A stretch of DNA of 64,000 nt from Lumbricus terrestris (lineage: Eukaryota; Annelida; Clitellata; Crassiclitellata; Lumbricidae): contig OX457036.1 of NCBI GenBank assembly GCA_949752735.1, positions 17,673,433 through 17,737,432 on the forward strand, read 5' to 3'. Positions 48,201 to 60,200 of this stretch are shown one piece after another; the first letter of the stretch is position 1, and each line of letters starts with the position of its first letter. The position numbers were made by a program, and so were the translations under genes. The notes beneath the pieces are model-generated. The model had not been told where the DNA came from. It ran no database searches and was given only the letters and a program-made list of their open reading frames with translations.

Positions 48201-51200
48201 CAATAGGAATAAGACATTTCTCTTCAAGATCTTGCAGTCTCTGCTTCACCAATTGTTCAGAACTTCTTAATTCATCAATGGTAGTCTGCAGTAAATTTAA
48301 CTCTTCACTTTGAGACACATTCTTATCTTTCAAAACCTGTTCTGAACTTCTTAATTCGTCAATGACAACCTGTAATAAACTTAACTCCTCACTTTGGGAC
48401 ACATTCTTATTTTTCAAAGCTTGTTCTGAATTTCTTAATTCATCAATGGCAACCTGTAGTAAACCTAACTCCTCACTTTGAGACACATTCCTATTTTTCA
48501 AAGCTTGTTCTGAACTCCTTAATTCGTCGATGGAAGCCTGTAATGAACTTAACTCATCACATTGAGACACAAACTTATCTTTCAAAGACTGCTCTGAATT
48601 TTTGAATTCATCAATAGCAACATGTAGTAAACTTAACTCTTCACTCTGAATCACATTCTTATCTTTCAAAACCTGTTCTGAATTTCTTAATTCATCAATG
48701 GCAACCTGTAGTAATCTCAACTCTTCACTTTGAGACACATTCTTATCTTTCAAAACCTGTTCTGAACTTCTCATTTCGTCAATAGTAGCCTGTAGTAAAT
48801 TTAACTCATCACTTTGTGATGCACACTTCTCTTTGAAAGTTTGTTCTGAAGATTTTAACTCACCACTCTCAACCTTAAGTAACTCTAAATCCTCCTTTTG
48901 GGATGTGCTGGTTTCTTTCAAAACTTGTTCTGAAGATCGTAATTGATCGATTATTCCTTGAAGTGACTTTATTTCTTCGTTTTGGGACAACACTTTTTCT
49001 TCTTTCAATGCCTGCTCAGCAGCTCTGAGCGAATCAACTGCCTTCTGAAATGAACCTATCTCTACACTTTGTGATGCCACAGTTTCTTCCCAGGCTTTGC
49101 TGGCAGTTTTCAGTTCCTCATTATCAGTCTCCAGCAACGTTATGCTTTTGTTCAGTGATGCTACAGTCTCTTCCAGAACCTGTTTCGAATTTCTTAATTC
49201 CTCATTTTCACCCTTCAAAGAAATTATGCTTTCACTCTGAACTGCAACAGTTTCTTCCAAAGTTATTCTGAAACGTTTCAGTTCCTCGTTTTCAGTCTCA
49301 AGTGAGCCGACTTTATCACTGAGCAAGTTCAAGTTCTTCTTTTCCATCTCCTGCAACGCTTCTTCAGAGGCACTCTTCTGAACAATAGTGTCAAGAAGTG
49401 AGTTTATCTCATCACTCTGCAAGGCAATCTTCTCCATTAATGCTTGCTCAGAAGCATTTCGTTGATCATTAGTTTCCTGAAATAAACGAATCGTTTCATT
49501 TTGCAACGCATTTGCATCCTTCAGAGTCTGTTCTGAATTCTTTAATTCATCAATTGTTGACTGAAGGGAAACAATCTCTTCATCACGCAGCGCCAGATTT
49601 TGTTCGTTGTCAATGTTTGCAGTTTCCAGTTCCATGTTGAGTTGGTTCTCCCTCTCCATTGCATCGTTCATCCGCTGCTCCAGTTGTGCGATCATCTCAC
49701 CAGATGACATAAGTCGTTGGTTCATCTCTCCCAGTTGCCTAGCTGCGTCTGCTTTCGTTCGTTCAACTTCATCCTGACAACATCTTGATGACGTTCTTTC
49801 GACTTCAAGTGCATCCGTCAAAGTTTTGTTCTGCTCCTTCAGTTCAAGATTTTCCAGTTCCATCTGAGATATGACCTCTCCACTTGGCTCAAGCGTCCCT
49901 TCAGATTTTAACCGATCTTCCACTTTCATCTCATTTTCCACATCGCCTTTATCTTTTACTGACTCATCTTTTACTTTTGACTCATCTTTTACTTTTAACT
50001 CATCTTCTACTTTTCTCTCATCTTTAACCTCTGACTCATCTCTTGCTTTGGGCTCGCCTTCTACTTTTAGTTCAAATACTCCTTTCAGCGTATCATCCTG
50101 CTGAATATTCTCAAAACCTGTCCCCACACTTTTCACTTCTGAATCTGGAATTTCTGGAACATTCTTTTCCAGTCCCGTCAACAGTCTGCACTCAACTTCC
50201 TTGCGTAAACATTCGATTTCGTCTTCGTAATTCTTAACTGTCAAGTTGTATTCATCGGTTCTTGCGAGCAAATCATGTCGCAAGCAATCTATTTCTGTTT
50301 CTGACTTTCCAATAACTTCCCGCTGACTATCGACCAATCCTGACAATTCACCGACTCGTTCTTCCATACTCTTCTTCTCATCCAACATCTGAACGCCTTT
50401 TTCCCTCTCTGCTTCTAACTCCACATGATCCTGTTCCGCCTGTTTCTCCAAATCAACCAACCGTTTCCTAATATCATCCAATTCCCTGTCGTCGGACATC
50501 TTCATCGTTTCCATGTCAATTCTCCGCTGCTCCAGCAAAGCCGTCTGTTTCTCTGACTTATCCGCAAACTCCACCTCCATCGTTCTCGTGACTTCAGCCA
50601 ACCGCTTCTCGTTTTCTGCAGCAGCTTCTGTCAAGCTTTGCTCATGCTCTGCATTTATTTCATTGATCTCTTTCCTGTGCTCACACTCAAGTTTCTCCTG
50701 CAGAGCCGTTAATTCAGAATGGTGACTTGAACTTGTTTCTCTCAATTTTTCTTCAGACTCTAGTTTGATTTTTTCAATTTCTTCCGTAAGCTCCTTAATT
50801 TTGTTTTTGACGGCCTCCTCGGTTTCTTTTTGATTGCTCTGCAATAAAAGCACCGACGCATGAGAAAATATTCAAAAAAAGAGAAGCATTTAAATGTTTT
50901 AAACACGATAAATGTCTAAATGCCTAAATTAAATTTCTCCAGTGCTATCCTTCAAAGTTACTTTGAGGTGGGTCTTATCACTGTTATCAGCCTCAAAGTA
51001 ATATGAAATTATCTTGCAATAGGCAGCAATCTTACAACAGGTAACAATCTTTCAAAGGGTTTTGTTCTTATAATGAACAATGTCCTTATAATGTGCAAAG
51101 TACTTTATAGCACAATAATCTGCAAATAGGGCTGCCAACCGTCCCGGATTCGCCGGGACAGTCCCGGAATCGACCCTGAGCGTCCCGTGTCCCGGATTGA

Positions 51201-54200
51201 TCTCAAATTGTCCCGGAATTTGGTCTAGAGATCCACTTAGCACAATAGCTGTTCCTATTAATTGTTTGCTTACTAAACTCAATAGAGTCTAATTTGTACG
51301 ATGATTTTTGCGCTCTGCTATCTATCAGACCAATACATTACGGTTTTTGGCTGAACAACGCGTGTTGAAGTTTTCAAAGCTGTACAAACCACTGACACTT
51401 GATTTTCGCTTTCGCATATTCTGTCCATTTTTAATTCTTATTGCGAGAGAGTGTTCAGCATTATGAAGAATGTGTTGTCTAACAATCGCAATTACCTGAG
51501 AGCACCGAGAGATCACCGACATTATAAAAGCAGAACTGGTGCTTAATATAAATTCTAGCATGTGCTGATTTCTACGACTTCGTGTCCAGTGTTCTGGAAC
51601 TGCTTAAAGCGCAGTAGTAGGCTAAGCTAATAGGCCTAAATTGAAGATCAATTCTGCTGTCCGGTCGCAGGCGGCCTACGATACCTACGAACTTCCCTCA
51701 ATTTGGGCCCGTAAGCCTTACTCTGATAAGCCTAGGTGACTGAATTTTGAAATGATGTCTTCTTGAAGTTGATTCTTGTATAAAATTTAGGCTACATGGC
51801 TTTGATGATTTAGGCTATCTGAAATTATTAAGGATTTTTTTTAGTATATTGCAGATCCTATATTGGGCTAGCACAAAATTTGTTACATTGTGCGTTTCTG
51901 TGGATTGTGTAAATTGGTAATGGCATATCGAGTGGTTGAAGGCGTCCCGGAATGGCAAAATCAAAAGTTGGCAGCCCTATCTGCAAAATAGAAAAGTTCT
52001 TATAATCTGTAATCTTCCTATTATGAAAAATTAATTATCTTGTAATAGGCAATAATCTTGCTAAATCGTAGATGACTGATCATTGAAGAAACCGGTATAA
52101 AATATCATCATAGTAATTAATAGACAGCACTGAAATGCATTAAATTCACAGTTCAGACAGAAAAATAGGTGTAAAATGCCGGAACATAACGAAACCTCGT
52201 AGCCTGCACACATACACATTATTTAATTCATCAATTACTTTCTTACTTGCTTGCCATTCAATATATCGGCCAATAATTTGAGGAATAACACTTCTATATG
52301 CATGCACATAAAAAACCTTCATCTCTAAGCAATCACATATACGGTAATATAAGTTCTTGAATATGCCAATACGCATTAAACACATGCACCAAAGGTCCAT
52401 CAACTAGTACTGCTCCAGCTTTCACTCAAACTGAATATTAGCATTTTAAACTATTAAGCTGAATTATTTTATAGCTCCTTTGCTGTCATTGTGCCTGTTC
52501 TTGCAGTTTAGTTTTCTATGCACTGTTTTTGCAAAGCATGATTGCTCACTTATCTCACACTTTAAAAAAATGACTTGCTCGCTTGCCTGCTTAATAAATT
52601 TCCACAAGTGAGACAAAATTGGTGTACGAATGTGAGAAAACTGGTGCAAGAATGTGAGAAAATGATGTAAAAATGCGATTAAAAATGGTGTAAGAATGTG
52701 AGAAAAATGGTGTAAGAATGTGAGAAAAATGGTGTAAGAATGTGAGAAAACTGGTGTAAGAAAGTGAAAAAAACTGGTGTAAGAACATGTCATGTTCTTA
52801 CACCATTTTTCTCACTTTCTTACACCAGTTTTCTCAAGTCATGAGAAAACTGGTGTAAGAAAGTGAAAAAACTGGTGTAAGAACGTGAGAAAACTGGTGT
52901 AAGAATGTGAGAAAATGCCTCTGAGGTTTTTCTTGACTCTGGTTCTGTAGTTTCTGATCCAGGACGTCTTTCCACCGTCTGGAGCTGTTTGACCTCATCT
53001 TCCAGCTGATGCTTCTGCTCCTTCAACTGACGAATGATCTCCCGAGATTTTTCCAGCTGATCCTGTCCTGCAAGTTGACAAATAAAATACGAATTAAGAC
53101 AGAAAGACAAAGATTTGTGGCTTTATATCCAGTGGTTAATGAGACTCTGGTATATTCACCGCTTATAATATTTCAATTCAATTCAGTACTTGAATTTAGC
53201 ATTTTGCATAAATTTATATCTTCTAAACTTGGAGAATTAATTGAAAACTTCATTATCATCCCATATTAAGTACAATTCTAGTACTACAGTGTACTGAAAG
53301 GCTATCAGTGTTCTAACTTAAAACTTGCAACAAGACAAAAATAATTTGCAATTAGTTACCACAAAGTTATCACAGAGTGCATAAGACAGGCCTTGACCTT
53401 TTCAGCATTATCCTTTAAAAGCACAGCCTCATTTACAAGCTGCATTACAAAGCATAACCTCGATGTCTTTGTCATGACAAGTTCACAGTTAGAACCTATT
53501 CAACGTGTTCATATCGTAACTTCCCTATTTTGTCATGAATTTCCTATAGTTATTTCAACTTTACCAGTTTTCTCCAACTTGGCAACTTTCGCCTGCAGCA
53601 GTTTGTTCTGATCATCCAATTCTACGAGCTGGTCAGCAGTAGCAGTTATTTCTTGTCCAGCGCTTTCACCCTGGATGCTCTTCTCCTTGGTCATCTCTTT
53701 CTGACTTCTTACCAATTCACTCTGAAGATTGACCAACCTCTGACTGCTCTGCTCCTAAGCAATTTAAACAAAAAGGAAAACTCTGTTGCAAATGAAAACT
53801 GTCTACAAAAAGCATTATCATGCATTAAAATTGCAATTCCTTCATCATTATTATAATATTATTATTATATATATTTTTATTATTATATATTGTTATTATA
53901 TTATAATTTATTATTATTATTATTACTATTATTATTATTATAATTGCACAGGTTCCTGTATAAAAATTTGATTTTTTTATTGCCTGCATATTATGTTGGC
54001 TACCAAAATATACGTGTCACGTTACGTTACTTTGCAAAATGCATTAAGCATGCAAGTGGAACTTTCTAAAACAACTTCCAAGACCTCAAAGGATTTCATC
54101 AATCCTCAAATTAATTTTAGCATTTATTAAAATTAACTTAATCTGCTATGTGAATGAAGTTTCAACAGACCTCTGGAAAGTTCATCAACTGCCATCTGAA

Positions 54201-57200
54201 ACCATCCTCTGTTTAAATTGTAAAAGAAACTTTAAAAATCCACAAATCAAAATGAATTACTTTAAACTGTAGAATAACATACTTTAAATTTCTCCAGTTC
54301 CTCCATCTTTTCTTGAGCCTGTTTTGCCATCGCATCTCTGTCGGTTGCCAGCTGCTGAATCCGTTCCTTGTTTCCTTTTATTGTATCCTTACACTTCGTC
54401 AGCAGGGCTTCCAGTCGTTTAACCTTTTCATGAAAAAAGAAATTAAATCAGAACGTGCAAAGAAGTCACAAAATAATTACCACCATTGGCATGTAGCATA
54501 TTCATTGTTCATCCATTTCAAGAATTTATATAACACCTCAAGATCACTCAGACGCGCTCCCAGTTCAATCACAATGATACAAATGAGTCTTCAGGAGCCT
54601 GTAAAAACTGATGAGTCAACCAATCCAATTGCGAAAGTACTAAGAACATAGCCATGATAGCAGCCACGATAAAGGTCAAATCATTCAATTTCTTCAATAA
54701 CATAACTAAACAAATTCGTTAAGTACATTAAGTAAGTAGGCATCTCATTTACTGAACAATTTCTAACCGCATTTTCGTGTACATTCTGAAGTACGTAGTC
54801 ATGAGTAAAACATTAAGCAAATCATTATGACATGATTAAACAACCATCACATGATTAAACAACCACAACCATCACATAATCCAACAACCATCGTCTACCC
54901 ATAACCTAAAAACCATCACACAGTCTCCCACCCTAAATCGTCCACTGCTCAATTAGAGATTTAGGGTAATGCAACAGGTGGTGTAACTGGTACAATGAGC
55001 AGCAGGACATGTTGGGCACCACCAAACAGCTAAATTCAACTGCCATAATAACCTGTTATCATTAATTAATACTAAGAATTTCAACCCCAATGTCGTATGA
55101 AACAAATATTATCATTATTATTTATTTTCAGAATTTCTTGTTTCCCCATGCGGGTCATGCTGAGAGTGCCTCTGAATAGCTTGTATCGTGCACGGTAAGA
55201 GACAATTCATGACTTCTATGATATGATAATACCCACACTGATCAGACAACCCAAGAACAACAACAACAACAGCAGCAGCAGCAACAACAACAATGACAAA
55301 CAACAATGACAAAAAGTCAAATAAAGTCTCAATAGGTCAGTCCCCTGCACCTTTTCCTTCAGCTGTGTTTCATCCGCAGCATCCAGTCGGACTTTGGACT
55401 CTGGACTGGCTTCCTTTCCATCAGCCGAGTCACCTTCATCCTTCATCAGCTTAATCTGAAACACCCAGCAGCTGCTTAATTAACAAACAGCCAAACCGCA
55501 AAGCAGCTCAACAACAAGATTTTATTTGCTGCTGAACTCGTTCAATCATCATGTTGTTCATACTGTCAATCATACTTTCAATCATCATGTTGTTTATACT
55601 GTCAATCATACTTTCAATCGTCATGTTGTTCATACTGTCAATCACAATTTCAATCATCACGTTGTTTATACTGTCAATCACACTTTCAATCGTCATGTTG
55701 TTCATACTGTCAATCATACTTACCCACTGATATTGTCATCAAACATCTTGGATAAGCGTTCAAAAGCTGTTGGACAAGTATTAAACAATTAGATGTTTGT
55801 CACTGACAATTATACTTACCTACTATATCAGACATTAATAAAGAGCGCCTTGGATAAGCGTTCAAAAGCTGTTGGACAAGTATTAAACAATTAGATGTTT
55901 GTCACTGACAATTATACTTACCTACTATATCAGACATTAATAAAGAGCGCCTTGGACAAGCGTTCAAAAGCTGTTGGCCATTATACTTATCTACCGATAT
56001 TGTCATTGTCATACATTGATAAAGAACGCCTTAGATAGGCATTCAAAAGTTGTTGGCCACATAATAACCAAATAGATGTTTGTTGACATTGACAACCAAC
56101 CTTCATACGCAACACTTGTATCATTTCATCCTTCTCGTCAAGCATCAGTGAGTAGTTGTTCTCAAGATCCCTCTTCGCCTGTGAATCCAGGTGAATCTGT
56201 TCCTTCAGTTCTGAAATCTGACGACGATGTTTCTCCTCCAACCGTGAAATGCTCACCTGACCAACATCACAGAAAAAACCACGTCATCAAAAATAGTTTT
56301 ATTCATTCATTCATTTCAGACATTTATATAGCACCTCTTCAAGAGTATCTACTCAGAAGCACTTGCTTTTAACTATTTTAAGTATTAGCCATCCCTTTCT
56401 CAGTTGTAAGATACTCAAATAATTAATAAAACATTATTGCTTTCATAGCAAAATGCTAGTTTTAAGAGAAAGGTTTGTATTTTGCATTCACTAATCCATT
56501 CGATTTTGCATTACGTTAATACATAATTAATCATGGCATTGCCTATAATATTATACTTGCCAGAAATCAGCTTTGCACTGCAATCTTTTTATAGGTCTAT
56601 AGCAGGGGTTCTCAAACTGTGGTACGCGTACCCCTGGGGGTACGCCAGACACCGGTAAGAGGTACGCGAAAAATTCCAGAAATATCAATTTTCTTTGAGT
56701 TTATGGACTTTGTGTCTATCTTTCTTTGATTAACAATGATTTTAGCGTTGCAACATATAACAGCATCGATCGTCATTTGTTTCTTTCACAACGTTTAATA
56801 AGACACATATTACGGCATACAGTGTAGACTATGGAACATATATTTAAGCTTAGGCCTATTACTATCATTTTGAAACAAGTAATGTTTATATGACCGAAAG
56901 TAGACCTACCAAAGCCAGAAATTCTCGGTCTATATTTTGAGCTCAAATAACGGAGAGCTGAATTGGCCGAAGGATTAATTTCTGGTCGAGCTTTAAATTT
57001 TGCGATTCCTCTCCGCACGTCATATCTGGGTGAAACTGGTTTTTAAACTCTTCTTGTTATCAACAACAAACATGAGGTAAATTTTGAAATTGACAAATAT
57101 TAAATAAGATATTTTTAGTCAAGCCTCAAAGTACTACATGTATACAGATTGGCGCTTTCCTACCGAGGATATATGGACCAATTTTACTTTTAAATTTGTT

Positions 57201-60200
57201 GATAAGATTTTATGATTCAAACTAAATTTTGCTCCATAGGCCTATAAGACTCTAATAAACGATGTTATCAACATGGGCGCCCGCAGAAATTTTTGCAGGG
57301 GGGGGCAAAATTTTTAGGTGGTCACGGTTAAATTTCCTAGTCGCAATAGCTTAAAAATTGCAAAGCTGGAAAGTGAGAACACGGGTTTTTTCAAAGAGGT
57401 TTCCTAATGCATATTTCTCAGTTTAATTTTGTGTGGCCTATCATTTTCAATATGAATAGTTTTCTTAGTGTGAAGAAATTGATTAAAAATCAAAAGTAGA
57501 ATGTTAAAAAGTAGGTTTTTAAGGGGTGCTATACAATGAATGAAACATGGATCGACAACATAAGAGAAGATCTAGAGGAAAGGCACACGGATATGAGGAA
57601 TGCCATGGATACCATCAAGGATAAAGCAGCGTGGAGACGCCATGTAAAAGCCTCATCGTCGGCGCGGCCGGACGGAGGAGAGCAATGATGATACAATGAA
57701 TGAAGGAATAAATGAACAAAAAAACAGGTATCAGTTTTAAAGGGGCAAATGTTCCATCAAGTTACTTCTATATTTTAATCGTAATTTCTAAACTTCTAAA
57801 GTGCCACTCCAATGTCAATTGTAGAGCACCAACTTATTCAGAAGCGCTGCATCGAGTCATCAGGCTTTCAAATGACAGTCAAGAAAGAGGTCCAAGTCCG
57901 GTAGCCAGATGTTAATGCAGGTGTGGTTTAGGAAGGTGGAGGATCCCGAGAATCAGAAGAATGGGATATCAATTCTTTTGAACATAAGAGACGTTGGTTT
58001 TGAGAGATAATTTCGAGGCGTGATAACCAGAGCCAATTTTCCAAGTTTCTCTACAGCTTGACCTACCTAAATTCTGTACTAGCTGGCAGCATGCAAAATG
58101 GACAAAATGCAGCCTGACTTAAAGCAGACTTGATTCCATATATAGCGCTAATTAATATGTAGATCTCTCTGACTTAATTTCAATGGGCTGCTGATAAATT
58201 TCAAATTTTTACATTAGTGTAATATATTGACAATTAATTTTTGTGTAGTCTTGAAAAATTACATTAGCCTACAGCGAGATTCCAGATAAGTAGGCCATAA
58301 TTGACAGAAAAACTATTTGATAGGGCACCCGCAGGAGGGTTAAAAGTAGCCTAATTGTTACCGTTTTCAGCAAGAGCCTGAAAAAGTGTAAGGCAGAAAC
58401 TTAAGAGCTTCTTTATTTCTAAAGAGATTTTATGACTTAAATTTCTGACTTTCACTGAAGTGTATCATTCGTAAAATTAGCATTTCAATGGGAAGAAATT
58501 TCTTAAACCCCAAAAGTATCAGTTGAAAAAATAGGTTTCAATTTTCCAGGGAGGGGCAAGTGCCCCCCTTGCCCCTATGTGCGGGCGCCCATGGTTATCA
58601 ATGATTAAATGGACTTTTAGTTGTCACTGCAAGGGGTCTTCGCAATGGCATTTTGTTTCTGATCTGACTTTGCATGGGGGTACGCCATCATTCGATTTTT
58701 TACTTGGGGGTACAAGAAAAATAAAGTTTGAGAACCCCTGGCCTATAGTATTATACTTGCCAGAAATCAGCTTTGCAATGCAATCTTTTGATTGAGGTCG
58801 GTTCATTTCTTGTAACTTGGGACCCACACGCCCTAGGAATGGGTCTCTGAGACTCAGATACCATGTGCTTTGACTCGAATCGAAAATTATGCAAATAAAT
58901 TCAATATAGAAGATGTTCTGCTCTATCTAAGTTAAACCTAAACCTCAACTCATCACTCTGCAATTTTGCGATTAACTGTATATTACATACAATGCCATTA
59001 ATTCTAGGTTATTTATACTGAAGTTGCCTATCCGTGAGACGCCCATAACATTTGGGATGTTGATAAACTCCAGTCCTCTATCTCTCACTTGGCAAATCTC
59101 TAAATTCAGACTCTTCAAGATTACTGCTTTCTTGCAACAGCAATATAAAAACGCTGATTGAAATATTAAAATACCTTTAGTTGCTCTTTTTCACCATCCA
59201 TTTCTTTATATGCAGATACAATCTGAAATAGATCATGAAATCATATTGCCATTTTAAACTCCAAACCAAAACAACAAATTAAATAAGCAAAGGAAAATTT
59301 TGGTCTCACTCCATAAATTGTCTTAGAACAGGAAAAGCAGATACAACAAGACAAGCATCGGAAGTTAAAGTCACAGAACTCGAAGTAACAGTCCTGAACC
59401 CAATTGATTGTGTATGCATGCATGCAGCAGCATTCATTAATGAGTCTTCTCAAGTGTTCTCACTGTCCTTACCAAGGCCGTAGGTAGGGGGTGCTTTGGG
59501 TGTTTGAACATCCCCCAAAATGAAATAATACTACCATACAATAATGCATTTACTAACACAGTCATGAAGTATAAGCGCAAAGGGGATTCCATTTTGAAGC
59601 TATTATTTCAATATGGCATTCTACAATAGATTAAATCCTCCTCCAAACCCCTTAGTCCATTGATTCGGTTGCTTGTCGGCTTGCTCAAGGTCGAGTAAAC
59701 AACCCCCACCCGAAAAAATCTTGGCTTTGGCCTTGGTCCTTACATTCATAAAGTCCAACTATGTACAGTTGTTAACTATGTACAGTTGTTTCTTCTAAGG
59801 CAAAGGTAAAAACACAGTAACTGCATCTGTAAAACAGGTAAACATTTGAAAGCATGACTAGCTGACTATTTTTAAAAAAGCTCAGTTCAGCACATTAACC
59901 ATTACATCGCCATTGTATTCTATGATGACCAATTGATTTTGATTCTGCAATTCACATGCAACTATGCAAATGCAATCCTTTATCTCGCAAGGTTAAAAGT
60001 GATATTGAATTGAGAACATTTTTTAAGTTGATCATTGAATATTGAGAAACTAAAATCATTAAAATCAGTAGCAAAGGCTTTAGATAATTTAAAACTAAAA
60101 CCCCAATGCAAATTATTAAAACAAAAATAGATCCAGCCAAAGAGTACCTGCAGCAACCGACTCTTATACAGGTTTGACCTGCTCTGAAGTCTACCGTATC

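Larger units (their letters stand above)
57272..58593. mobile_element. Nested hAT-type element (GGGCGCCC ends)
   Basis: Ends CATGGGCGCCCGCAG and (complement) CATGGGCGCCCGCAC, flanked by a perfect 8-bp duplication GTTATCAA (57264-57271, 58594-58601). Same terminal family as 1255-3925, including the G/C runs just inside. It contains a LINE tail (57548-57688) and a family A repeat (57775-57905). Confidence 0.88.
56603..58740. mobile_element. hAT-type element (CAGGGGTTCTCAAACT ends), host of a nested element
   Basis: Ends CAGGGGTTCTCAAACT and its complement AGTTTGAGAACCCCTG, flanked by GTCTATAG and GCCTATAG (8 bp, one mismatch). CAGGGGTTCTCAAAC is a classic hAT terminus; GGGGGTACGC motifs repeat just inside. 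Without the nested 57272-58593 element it is about 0.8 kb. No transposase is readable. Lies in golgin intron 3. Confidence 0.87.

Noticed and set aside
48122..50725. Plus-strand ORFs opposite golgin exon 9
   Set aside because: Shadow frames of the coiled-coil exon.
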